From NCBI GenBank assembly GCA_945873625.1, contig CAMCDS010000017.1, positions 1-48,304 on the forward strand: a stretch of DNA of 48,304 bases, read 5' to 3'. Every line of letters begins with the position of its first letter. The first letter of the stretch is position 1. Shown here piece after piece: positions 33,913 to 41,715 of this stretch. The notes under the pieces are model-generated. The model searched no databases, was not told the origin of the DNA, and was given only the letters and a program-made list of their open reading frames with translations. A program made the translations under genes and the position numbers. This DNA comes from an uncultured Porphyromonadaceae bacterium. Lineage in GTDB: Bacteria > Bacteroidota > Bacteroidia > Bacteroidales > Muribaculaceae.

Positions 33913-34836
33913 ATGACAAGAAAAAGACGCAATCCGTTTGACAATATGGACGACGGGCTATCATTCCTACCCGACCATGATCAGCATTCCCTAAAGGATT
34001 TCATGTTCATGTCGCTCATGGAGCACCATGGTATCACACCGGAAAAATACACTCAGTTTCTCGCCTCCACAAAAAAGGAAGAAAGAGAGAATATGGCGCA
34101 GCTTTTCGAAGACGCCGTGCTCGGCGGTTCCGGCATATTCGACAACGATGACGCCATGGACTTCGACGACAACCCCTTCTTAGTCGAAGCACCGAGAGCT
34201 ATCCCCGACGCCGACAAGAAAAGCCTGAGACTTAAGATTCAGATGAAGGACGTAACCAAGCCGCCATTCTGGCGCGAGGTAACCGTGCCCGCCGACTTCT
34301 CCTTCCTGCAGCTGCACTACGTAATCCAGACCGTTACCGGCTTCTGCGACAGCCACCTCTGGCATTTCCAGAAAAAGCCCTACGGCGGAGACCTCTGCAT
34401 CGCCATTCCATACAACGATTTCACAGGCGAGGGGGTGGATAGGTTGACAAACGATGCCGATGAGACCCCGCTGACAAGTTTCCTTGCCCGCAAAGGGGAC
34501 AAACTCGTATACACCTACGACTTCGGCGACGACTGGATGTTTGATATAACCGTACAGGAGGTGGCCGACAGAAAGGCAGACCATCCCGTACTCGAGAAGT
34601 GGAAAAGCGACCTTCAGCCCATCGAAGACACGGGAGGCCCGATGGCGTACGCTGACATGCGAAAGTTTATGGACAACCCGGAAGCAGCGTCAAAATCAAC
34701 CATTGAATGGCTCTCCAATATCTTCGGCGCCTCCGGCATAAATGATATTATAGAGGAGCTGCACGCAAGCTGCATCGATCCGGAAGAAGTAAACAGCGAT
34801 CTGGCTGATATATCAGACTTCCCGGAAGAGGATTGA
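33913..34836 (+). CDS. Plasmid pRiA4b ORF-3-like family protein
   Basis: 307 residues, acidic, no signal peptide. Residues ~95-270 carry the pRiA4b ORF-3 domain: LRLKIQMKDVTKPPFWREVT, FLQLHYVIQTVTGF, SHLWHF and YTYDFGDDWMFDITVQEV are its typical motifs. The ~90-residue N-terminal extension is acidic and lacks a recognised domain. The family is widespread on chromosomes and mobile elements, and no biochemical function is established. It has a probable promoter and terminator of its own and no co-directional partner. Confidence 0.85.
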   Translation: MTRKRRNPFDNMDDGLSFLPDHDQHSLKDFMFMSLMEHHGITPEKYTQFLASTKKEERENMAQLFEDAVLGGSGIFDNDDAMDFDDNPFLVEAPRAIPDADKKSLRLKIQMKDVTKPPFWREVTVPADFSFLQLHYVIQTVTGFCDSHLWHFQKKPYGGDLCIAIPYNDFTGEGVDRLTNDADETPLTSFLARKGDKLVYTYDFGDDWMFDITVQEVADRKADHPVLEKWKSDLQPIEDTGGPMAYADMRKFMDNPEAASKSTIEWLSNIFGASGINDIIEELHASCIDPEEVNSDLADISDFPEED

Positions 34837-34843
34837 ACAGGAC

Positions 34844-34875
34844 CGGCTCCTGAATCGCCTTTGACTCAGGAGCCG
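34844..34875. terminator. Bidirectional terminator between convergent genes
   Basis: CGGCTCCTGA (34844-34853) pairs perfectly with TCAGGAGCCG (34866-34875). It lies between the ends of the pRiA4b-like gene and the convergent porin gene. T-tracts are weak. Confidence 0.6.
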
Positions 34876-34908
34876 ACCGTGCTATTCACTACATTCTGCC
34901 CCCAGAGG

Positions 34909-36084
34909 TCAGAATATCATCTGAAGCCTCACCTGAAAGGCGTTGAAGTCGGTTCTCGGCATTCCCGGGCGATCCCACGCATGAGTGTAGCTGTATCGTA
35001 CCTTGCCGATTATGTAGCGGTTGAAGTAATAGTTGAGGCCTACGCTCACGTCGTTGACACGACCGCCGAGTATCGACGCGCCTATGTCTGACAGCGAGGT
35101 ATAGTTATAGCAGGCCACGGCTTCGAGCGACCCCTTGCGCGGAGTGTCGATTCCGGCCAGCCCCATGTTGTAGGTGTAGTCGCGACCGAGGATTATGCCG
35201 CGCAGACTCGCGTAGGCACCGTATGCGCGGTAAGCCGGGAGCGACTGCCGGCGGTTAACCTGCATAAAGAAGTATTGGCTTTCGAGCGCCACTCGGCCGT
35301 AGCAGGCCATAAGCTCGGGCGTCAGTTTCCAGAGGTTCATGGCGTGGTCTACTGTGGCCGAGAGAGCCGACACCTGCGTCACCTTTGTCGGGAAGTTGGC
35401 CCCGAAGCTGAAGCTGTCGTGCTCGTCGGCGCCGTTCCTTTTGGAATACTGGGGAGTGAGAAACGCTCCGCTGAATCCAACCTGAAGCATACGTCCCTCG
35501 TCGTGGAACGGACGGCCCACAAGGCGCGTGCGCACTCCGTAGCCCTGCTGCGTCATCTCGTCCCTGCCTGTAATCATTGAGGCCGAACGGGGTTCCACAT
35601 GCGCCGCGAGCGCGGTGTAGTATCTGTCGGCCGAATGTATCCACTGCACGCCTATCATGTGCGGCTCGTTGAAGATGGTGTTGCTTATCGGCTCGATCAT
35701 GGTCGGCTTCATGCATGCCGCCGTAGAGTTCTGATAGCCGAACTGCTGCATCTGCAGGCCGGCGCGGATATAATCGGTGGGCGAGAACGTGTATTGCATC
35801 CACACATCCTTGAGCAGCACCTTTCCGTAGGCGTAGCCCGCCTCGATTTTGGCCGACCACCGTCCGTAGCTGGCCGCGACGCCAAGACGCACGTCGGGGA
35901 TGGCCACGCCGTCGGGAAATTCCTCTTTCTGCGGCGAGGCATAGAGGGCGCCGTCGAGAAGGATTGTGCCGACGGGGCTGAGTTTGAGTTTTTCCGTTTC
36001 AGAGGCCGTTTCAGCGGCACTCACTGTGTCTGAGTATATTAAGCCGGCAGACGCCACTGCCAGCAGTGCAAGGTATTGTTTCAT
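34909..36084 (-). CDS. Phosphate-selective porin O/P-like outer-membrane protein
   Basis: 391 residues from ATG 36084 (MKQYLALLAVASAGLIYSDT signal peptide); an upstream in-frame start would lack a signal peptide at its N-terminus. The body is a series of amphipathic strands (e.g. WSAKIEAGYAYGKVLLKDVW, YIRAGLQMQQFGYQN) ending in FNAFQVRLQMIF with terminal Phe, as expected for a barrel. The architecture and the KDVWMQYTF/QFG motifs fit the porin O/P family of Bacteroidetes. It probably forms an anion-permeable pore. It is divergent from the ECF sigma operon with 100 bp between them, so the shared control region could link the two, but this is inference. Confidence 0.78.
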   Translation of the reverse strand: MKQYLALLAVASAGLIYSDTVSAAETASETEKLKLSPVGTILLDGALYASPQKEEFPDGVAIPDVRLGVAASYGRWSAKIEAGYAYGKVLLKDVWMQYTFSPTDYIRAGLQMQQFGYQNSTAACMKPTMIEPISNTIFNEPHMIGVQWIHSADRYYTALAAHVEPRSASMITGRDEMTQQGYGVRTRLVGRPFHDEGRMLQVGFSGAFLTPQYSKRNGADEHDSFSFGANFPTKVTQVSALSATVDHAMNLWKLTPELMACYGRVALESQYFFMQVNRRQSLPAYRAYGAYASLRGIILGRDYTYNMGLAGIDTPRKGSLEAVACYNYTSLSDIGASILGGRVNDVSVGLNYYFNRYIIGKVRYSYTHAWDRPGMPRTDFNAFQVRLQMIF

Positions 36085-36184
36085 GGCGCAAAAGTACAAT
36101 ATTTTTTTCACACCTGCGTCACATCGGCCCGTTTTGCAGGTCATATCTTCGTAACCCCTCCACTATCGCGACGGGCATCAGAAT

Positions 36185-36670
36185 ATGTTTTCAGAAAAAA
36201 GAAAATATTTCAGCGACACGGTTCTGCCTCTGCAAGGCAGGATGTATGCGGCGGCCCTGGCCATAACAGGGTCGGCCGACGACGCCGCCGACGCCGTGCA
36301 GACCACCATGATGCGCGTCTGGGAGGGTATAGCGCAAGGCAACAGGCCCGCCAACCCCGCCGCCTACTGTATCGCCTCGGTGAGAAACGCATCGCTGACC
36401 ATCATCGCAAGGCGCAGGACGGGGATAGCCATCGACGGAAACGACGGCATAGATCCCCCCTCCGACGCCGCCGCCGACAGCCGGGCCGAACTCTCGGACG
36501 CGAGGCGGCTGATGGGCAGCCTCCCCGAACGCGAACGCAAGGCGGTGGAGATGAACGCTTTTGCCGGATGCTCGGCCGACGAGATTGCCGAAGCGCTCGA
36601 CGTAACGGCGGCCAACGCCCGGCAGATACTGAGCCGCGCCCGCCGCCACCTCCGCTCCCTCTTTAAATGA
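36185..36670 (+). CDS. ECF-type RNA polymerase sigma factor
   Basis: 161 residues. Region 2 covers ~10-75 (SADDAADAVQTTMMRVWEG, AYCIASVRNASL) and region 4 covers ~105-160 (LMGSLPERERKAVEMNAFAG, SADEIAEALDVTAANARQIL and RARRHL). It is a compact sigma-70 family extracytoplasmic-function factor. The next gene, 10 bp downstream, encodes a single-pass membrane protein suited to be its anti-sigma factor, and two DUF4252 genes follow. Its promoter is unclear; GTAACC at 36151 with CGACG about 17 nt further on may be an autoregulatory ECF promoter, but it is only a guess. Confidence 0.9.
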   Translation: MFSEKRKYFSDTVLPLQGRMYAAALAITGSADDAADAVQTTMMRVWEGIAQGNRPANPAAYCIASVRNASLTIIARRRTGIAIDGNDGIDPPSDAAADSRAELSDARRLMGSLPERERKAVEMNAFAGCSADEIAEALDVTAANARQILSRARRHLRSLFK

Positions 36671-36680
36671 CTCTAAAGCT

Positions 36681-37385
36681 ATGGATACGAAAATCAACCG
36701 CATACGGCTTCTTCTCGAAAGATATTACGACGGCGCCACCTCTCCCGACGAAGAGCGTGAGCTTGCCGGGCTGCTCGATTCGGCCTCGCCCCTCCCTGCC
36801 GACCTCGAGCCCGACAGGGCGATGTTCAAGGCTCTCGCCGAAGCATCCGAAGCAGACGTGCCCGAAAGTCTCACCCGGGCCATAATGGAGGGTGTCGACG
36901 CCCGCATACGCCAGGCATCGAAGCCCCGGCGCCAACGCTTCATGGCTATAGCCGCCACGCTCACCGCTGCCGCGGCCGCCGTGATGCTGATAATCACTCC
37001 CCACGGGGGCGGCAACCTCGCCACAGGCGGCTCACTGACCGCCTCCGCCCCTACGGCCGACACCGCCACGCTTCCTGCTCCTACGCCCACGAAAGAACAG
37101 TCCCCTGCTCCGGAAGTAAAAGAGAATCAGGCTTATGCTCCGGCTCCCCGACGGGCGAAAGCGGTTTACGCCGCCGCACGCACACCCGTGGCACAGCCCG
37201 CCGAAGAAGAGATTTCACCCGAAGAGATGGAAGCCATGCGCAATGCCTTCGCCACCCTCGACAAGACCGGCGAACGGCTGCGACGCATCGACGAGACAAT
37301 ACGCGACGCCGGCGAAACCACACGCATAGGAATAGGACGCGCGGCGGCCGCCATGTCGCAGATTAACCCACTGTCAGATAATTGA
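36681..37385 (+). CDS. Single-pass membrane protein, probable anti-sigma factor
   Basis: 234 residues. Residues 1-85 are charged and helical (LLERYYDGATSPDEERELAG resembles the N-terminal helix of Bacteroidetes anti-sigma/regulatory proteins). Residues 86-106 form one transmembrane helix. The rest is a low-complexity, Pro/Ala-rich periplasmic segment ending in a helical stretch. The position 10 bp behind an ECF sigma gene supports anti-sigma function, although no zinc-binding ZAS motif is present. Confidence 0.65.
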   Translation: MDTKINRIRLLLERYYDGATSPDEERELAGLLDSASPLPADLEPDRAMFKALAEASEADVPESLTRAIMEGVDARIRQASKPRRQRFMAIAATLTAAAAAVMLIITPHGGGNLATGGSLTASAPTADTATLPAPTPTKEQSPAPEVKENQAYAPAPRRAKAVYAAARTPVAQPAEEEISPEEMEAMRNAFATLDKTGERLRRIDETIRDAGETTRIGIGRAAAAMSQINPLSDN

Positions 37386-37409
37386 ATGAATAAACAAACA
37401 CCATATCCC

Positions 37410-37883
37410 ATGAAAGCATTGAAATCCATATTGATTGCAGTCGTGCTGCTGTTGGCGGCACTCCCGGCCTCGGCCCAGCGGATATTCGGGCAATATCCCG
37501 ACAATCCGGAAATCACTTCGGTCTATATCTCCCCGGCGGCCATGCGCCTCGGCCTCAAGGCCATGCAGAACGACGACAAGGGGAGCGAATCGCTCAAATA
37601 CGTAACCAATCCGCGAGGCATGGAGGTGCTTACATCTGAGAACCACGCGTCGGCCAGCCTGCTGCGCGAAGACTGCGCCTCGATAATCAGGAATCTGAAC
37701 CTCGAGCTCCTGCTCAACACGCAGGCGAAGGATGAAAGCGTCAACATCTATGTCGGCTCAATATCAGACGACAACAAGGCGAAAGACATCCTGATAGAGA
37801 CTGCCGGAGCATCGGAATACACCGTGGTCTACATCCGCGGCGACATCGACATCAACAGGTTCTTAAACGACGGCAAGAAATGA
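37410..37883 (+). CDS. DUF4252 family secreted protein (1)
   Basis: 157 residues from ATG 37410, giving a clean signal peptide (MKALKSILIAVVLLLAALPA-SAQ); an in-frame ATG 24 nt upstream is less likely. The mature part has the alternating pattern of DUF4252 (ITSVYISPAAMRLGLKAMQ near the N-terminus and YTVVYIRGDIDINRFLND at the end). DUF4252 proteins are small envelope proteins found next to ECF sigma genes in this phylum; their function is unknown. Its last bases overlap the next gene's start (ATGA). Confidence 0.75.
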   Translation: MKALKSILIAVVLLLAALPASAQRIFGQYPDNPEITSVYISPAAMRLGLKAMQNDDKGSESLKYVTNPRGMEVLTSENHASASLLREDCASIIRNLNLELLLNTQAKDESVNIYVGSISDDNKAKDILIETAGASEYTVVYIRGDIDINRFLNDGKK

Positions 37884-38368
37884 AAAGACACCTCATTATC
37901 ATAGCCCTGGCGTTAACAGCGATGCTTGCGTCATGCGGTTCGTCAAAAGAGTTCTCACGCCTCGGCGGCCTCGACGGAGTAGATGTAGTCCATATACCGC
38001 AAGGGATGATGGCCATGGCCAAAACCGCCGGACTCACCTCCGGCGACAAAGAGCTGCGGCGCGTGGTGAACGGCGTGAAGAGCCTCGACGTGGTGAGCTG
38101 CGACAACAGGCGCAGCCGCGAGGAGGTGATGAAATGCGCCCTCGAAGCCATATCCGATTCAAAGTCGGAACTGCTCATTGAAGTAGCCGAGAAAAACGAG
38201 CGCACCGCCATCTACGGCCGTTGCGACGAAGGAAGCGACAAGGTGGCCGATGTCGTGATAGTGGCAGAATCGGCCGGCGACCTCTCCGTAATCCGCGCGA
38301 AAGGGAAATTCGACATCACCGACCTTCTCAACTCCGACTCGTCGAGAATAAAGTTCTTTTCGCACTGA
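37880..38368 (+). CDS. DUF4252 family lipoprotein (2)
   Basis: 162 residues. The lipobox LTAMLASC places the lipidated cysteine at 19. The body parallels the upstream protein: VDVVHIPQGMMAMAKTAGL near the N-terminus and LSVIRAKGKFDITDLL near the C-terminus, both characteristic of DUF4252. Translation is coupled to the preceding gene by a 4-nt overlap. It is the last gene of the ECF sigma operon; copy B of the repeat element and then the operon terminator follow. Confidence 0.78.
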   Translation: MKRHLIIIALALTAMLASCGSSKEFSRLGGLDGVDVVHIPQGMMAMAKTAGLTSGDKELRRVVNGVKSLDVVSCDNRRSREEVMKCALEAISDSKSELLIEVAEKNERTAIYGRCDEGSDKVADVVIVAESAGDLSVIRAKGKFDITDLLNSDSSRIKFFSH

Positions 38369-38388
38369 CCCGCCCGTTTCCCCTCCTT

Positions 38389-38583
38389 AGAGTATGTTTG
38401 AAGTTAACTTCTATTCACTTGAAGAGGATTTTTTGAGATGATTTCGCAAGTCGAAGAGGGAGCGATGCGGGCATCGTGACCGATGAGGCTTGGCGAAATA
38501 AGCCAAAAAAGACCTTCAGGGGGATAGAAAGACTTTTTTCGGAGTATGTTCAAATCAATTCGTGTTAAATTCAAACATACTCT
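38389..38583. repeat. AGAGTATG repeat element, copy B
   Basis: A 195-bp element, inverted relative to copy A (18044-18240) and nearly identical to its reverse complement. Ends AGAGTATGTTTGA and inverted complement. The core at 38445-38499 has the stem CGATGC (38463-38468) / GCATCG (38471-38476) flanked by GAAGAGGGA and TGACCGATGAG. It is inserted between the last gene of the sigma operon and that operon's terminator, so it is presumably transcribed. Confidence 0.85.
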
Positions 38584-38595
38584 TAGACACCGTCT

Positions 38596-38636
38596 GCGCC
38601 CTCCGACCAATGAAAAGGTCAGAGGGCGCTTCTTTT
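38596..38636 (+). terminator. Terminator of ECF sigma operon
   Basis: GCGCCCTCcGACC and GGTCaGAGGGCGC form a 13-bp stem with one mismatch and an 8-nt loop, followed by TTCTTTT. Confidence 0.85.
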
Positions 38637-38679
38637 AGCCGTCTTTAAGACGCTATTTTGCAGAAAGCATGGCGTTTTC

Positions 38680-38710
38680 TTGGCGAAAACGATTTAAAGT
38701 GCTATCTTTG
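38680..38710 (+). promoter_or_regulatory. Promoter of modular secreted protein gene at 38777
   Basis: TTG (38680-38682), 20 nt, TATCTTTG (38703-38710), a full consensus match. Confidence 0.8.
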
Positions 38711-38776
38711 CGAACCGATGCCGGGCCCGACGCGCCGGCAGGCGAATCCTCAGACACTATCTAACACCATTTTTTT

Positions 38777-41674
38777 ATGCGACACTTATCACTATCAGTC
38801 ATTCTGACGGCTGCTTCGTTCGCCTACGCGGGCGCGGCTTACACGCCTCCGTGCACACTCGCCGTCGACAACGAGCAGCAATTTGAGACACAATGGGTTA
38901 CCGTAGACGCCAACGGCGACGGCTCGCCTTACCTCTTTCGCTTTGGAGGAGACGCGGCCTACTACACCCAGAACAAAGGAAAGGCCGCCAACGACTGGGT
39001 GATAAGCCCGGCCGTAACGCTCACCGCCGGCGTTACCTACAACATCGTGGCCACCGTGCAGAACCTCACCACCTATTCCTCCGACAAAGATAAATTCAAG
39101 GTCTGCACCGGAACCGCCCAGACCACCGAGGGGATGACAAACACCATTTTCAGCGTCGAAAACCTCTACAAGTCGTCGACGCCGGAAGAGAAAAACGGCA
39201 AGTTCACACCGACCGTCTCAGGCGACTACTATTTCGGACTCCACCTCTATTCCGACTCCTACAACGGCGACTTCAAGCTCATGGGATTCCGCATCGAGGC
39301 TCTGGCGAGCATCCCCGCAGCCGTATCCGACCTTATGTCCGTCCCGGCTCCTGAAGGAGCCTTGCAGGCCGACCTCTCGTGGACATGGCCGACGGCCGAC
39401 ACCTTCGGCGGCACACTCACTTCGATAAGCGGCGCCGACATCTACCGGGGCACCTCCGCATCTTTTGTGGCCGACGAGGCCTCGAAGATCGGCTCCGTGA
39501 GTGCCGGAGCTGAGCCGGGCGGCAAAGGCTCGTTTGCCGACACTCAGGTGCCTTCTTCGGGAGAATACTACTATAAAGTGGTGCCCTTCAACGAGAACGG
39601 CGTTTCGACCTCCACTCCGGCATCGGCCGGCCCCATCTGGATAGGTCCCGACCGGAGCCTGAAGGCCGTAACAGGTCTTACCGCCTCGGCCGACGAGACG
39701 GCTTCTTCAATCTCGCTGACATGGAACGCTCCCGAGGGCACCAACGGCGGATATGTCGACCTCTCGAAAGTGGTCTACAACATCACGCGCTCGAAAGACG
39801 GAGCCGCGGCCGTAACCATCGCCGAGGGATGGAACGGACAGCTCCCCTACGTCGACTCGTCGCTACAGGGTCTCGGCTCATACACCTACACCGTGCGCAC
39901 CGTCTACGACGGCTCAGCCGGATTCTCGTCTGCCACAAGCAACGCCGTCATAGCCGGAGGAACAATGCCTCTCCCCTACGCCAACACATTCGACTCGCAG
40001 CAGAGCGTGGAGCTCTTCACCTTCTTCAACGGCCCCGACGCCACCCGCGGATGGACCTACAGCTCGTCGAAGAAAGCCCTCGACTACTGGGGCGGCTCGA
40101 CAGCCGACGCATGGGCCGCGCTTCCGGTGTTTGCCCTTGAGGCCGGAAAGACCTACCGCCTCGCATTCTCGGCCTACGTGTCGAGAGCGGCAAGCCCCAA
40201 GAACCTGTCCATAGCCTTCGGCTCCGAACCGACGGCCGCAGCGCTCACCGGCGAAATCTTCTCTGAGCAGATAGCAAACACCCTCGGCGGCGCGCGCGGC
40301 CTCACTTTCAGCGTCCCGGCCGACGGCAACTATTATATCGCTTTCCATTGCTTCGGAGCAAGCGACTCCAACGACCTCTACGTCGACGACCTCTCGCTCG
40401 AAGCCGTCGAGACCACTCCGCTCCCCGTAGAAGCAGCTTCGGCCGAGGCTGCGCCCGCCGGCGCCCTCAAGGCGATAGTGAAGTGGACCAACCCCTCGAA
40501 AGACACGGCCGGCAATCCCTTGCAGGGCATCTCTAAAGTGTCCGTAAGCCTCGACGGCAAGGAAGCCGGCAGCGTGGCCAATCCTGCGCCCGGAGCAGAG
40601 TCGTCGGTAGAGATTGCCGTGGCCGAACCCGGCAGATATACCTTCTCGATAACCGCATTCTCGGGCGAGGCCGCTTCCCCCGCCGTAGAGGTACAGACAC
40701 CCTGGGTGGGCTTCGACACCCCGCTCGCCCCGGAATCCGTTACAGTTACCGTAGGCGACAATGAGCGCACGGTGAGCTTCGAGCCGGTAACCGCCGGAGT
40801 CAACGGTGGATACGTCGACACGGCCGAACTGCGCTACATCGTGAGCCGCAACGACGACGTGCTCACCACCGACCTCGACACTCCTCCCTACGTCGACGCA
40901 GAGGGCGACCTTCCGCTCGCGGTCTACACATATTCGGTGAAAGCCATCAACGGCGACTTCACCGGCGAGGCTGCGTCGGCAGCTCCCGTAGTGCTCGGAG
41001 ACGCACTGCAGCTCCCCTATCAGCCCGACTTCGCCGACGCCGAGACATTCGCGCTCTGGACTCTCACCAACGGATGGAAATACGACTCCTCGGCCAAGAC
41101 GCTGAAAACCTCAGCTTCCGACTCATGGGCGTTCACTCCCCCGATGATAATGAAGAAAGGTACCTGCGCAGTCAGCTTCCGGGCCACCTGCTACAACTAC
41201 CGCAACCAGGAAGACATGAAGGTGTATCTCGTGAAGACCACCGACCTTCCCATCCCGGCGGACGCTCTCCTCGTGGCCGAACATCATGTTGAATCGGTAA
41301 GTTTCCCCGACCTCACGACCAACACATTCACCGTCGACGAAACAGGCAGATACTACCTCGCCTTCGGCCTCGACAAGACCAACTGGACGCTTAGCCTCAC
41401 GGAGGCCGAAGTGAAGCAGCTCACTGAAGAGGACGAGCCCGACGGAGTGGACTTCAGCACCGCCGAAGGCTCGCTCTCCTACAGTGCCGACGCCGACGCT
41501 CTCATCGTTGGCCGGAGCGGACGCCTCTGCGTGTTCGGAATGCAGGGTGCCTCCGTTATGGCTGCCGACGCCGAATGTGGCACAGTATCCGTAGGCGCAC
41601 TTGCTCCGGGGGCCTACATCGCAGTGCTCACCGACGCCGACGGACGCCGCTTCACAATCAAGTTTATCAGATAA
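38777..41674 (+). CDS. Modular secreted protein: choice-of-anchor J and fibronectin III domains
   Basis: 965 residues with a signal peptide (MRHLSLSVILTAASFAYAGA). Three jelly-roll (choice-of-anchor J/MAM-like) modules are visible at ~25-175, ~400-550 and ~745-905; the first has NKGKAANDWVISPAVTL. They alternate with fibronectin type III-like domains at ~180-395 and ~555-740 (LTASADETASSISLTWNAPE; SGEYYYKVVPFNENG). The C-terminal ~60 residues (ALIVGRSGRLCVFGMQGASV ... GAYIAVLTDADGRRFTIKFI) form a sorting/anchoring tail. It probably binds a glycan or protein at the cell surface; no catalytic motif is seen. The next, related gene starts 41 bp downstream, so the two are likely co-transcribed. 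Confidence 0.82.
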   Translation: MRHLSLSVILTAASFAYAGAAYTPPCTLAVDNEQQFETQWVTVDANGDGSPYLFRFGGDAAYYTQNKGKAANDWVISPAVTLTAGVTYNIVATVQNLTTYSSDKDKFKVCTGTAQTTEGMTNTIFSVENLYKSSTPEEKNGKFTPTVSGDYYFGLHLYSDSYNGDFKLMGFRIEALASIPAAVSDLMSVPAPEGALQADLSWTWPTADTFGGTLTSISGADIYRGTSASFVADEASKIGSVSAGAEPGGKGSFADTQVPSSGEYYYKVVPFNENGVSTSTPASAGPIWIGPDRSLKAVTGLTASADETASSISLTWNAPEGTNGGYVDLSKVVYNITRSKDGAAAVTIAEGWNGQLPYVDSSLQGLGSYTYTVRTVYDGSAGFSSATSNAVIAGGTMPLPYANTFDSQQSVELFTFFNGPDATRGWTYSSSKKALDYWGGSTADAWAALPVFALEAGKTYRLAFSAYVSRAASPKNLSIAFGSEPTAAALTGEIFSEQIANTLGGARGLTFSVPADGNYYIAFHCFGASDSNDLYVDDLSLEAVETTPLPVEAASAEAAPAGALKAIVKWTNPSKDTAGNPLQGISKVSVSLDGKEAGSVANPAPGAESSVEIAVAEPGRYTFSITAFSGEAASPAVEVQTPWVGFDTPLAPESVTVTVGDNERTVSFEPVTAGVNGGYVDTAELRYIVSRNDDVLTTDLDTPPYVDAEGDLPLAVYTYSVKAINGDFTGEAASAAPVVLGDALQLPYQPDFADAETFALWTLTNGWKYDSSAKTLKTSASDSWAFTPPMIMKKGTCAVSFRATCYNYRNQEDMKVYLVKTTDLPIPADALLVAEHHVESVSFPDLTTNTFTVDETGRYYLAFGLDKTNWTLSLTEAEVKQLTEEDEPDGVDFSTAEGSLSYSADADALIVGRSGRLCVFGMQGASVMAADAECGTVSVGALAPGAYIAVLTDADGRRFTIKFIR

Positions 41675-41715
41675 GCAGCTACTTAAGCAAGAATCAGATG
41701 ACACACATTCGCGGA

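Noticed and set aside
36089..36096. TACTTTTG as a promoter -7 box for the porin gene
   Set aside because: It would start transcription at or inside the start codon, and no TTG is found 19-21 nt upstream.
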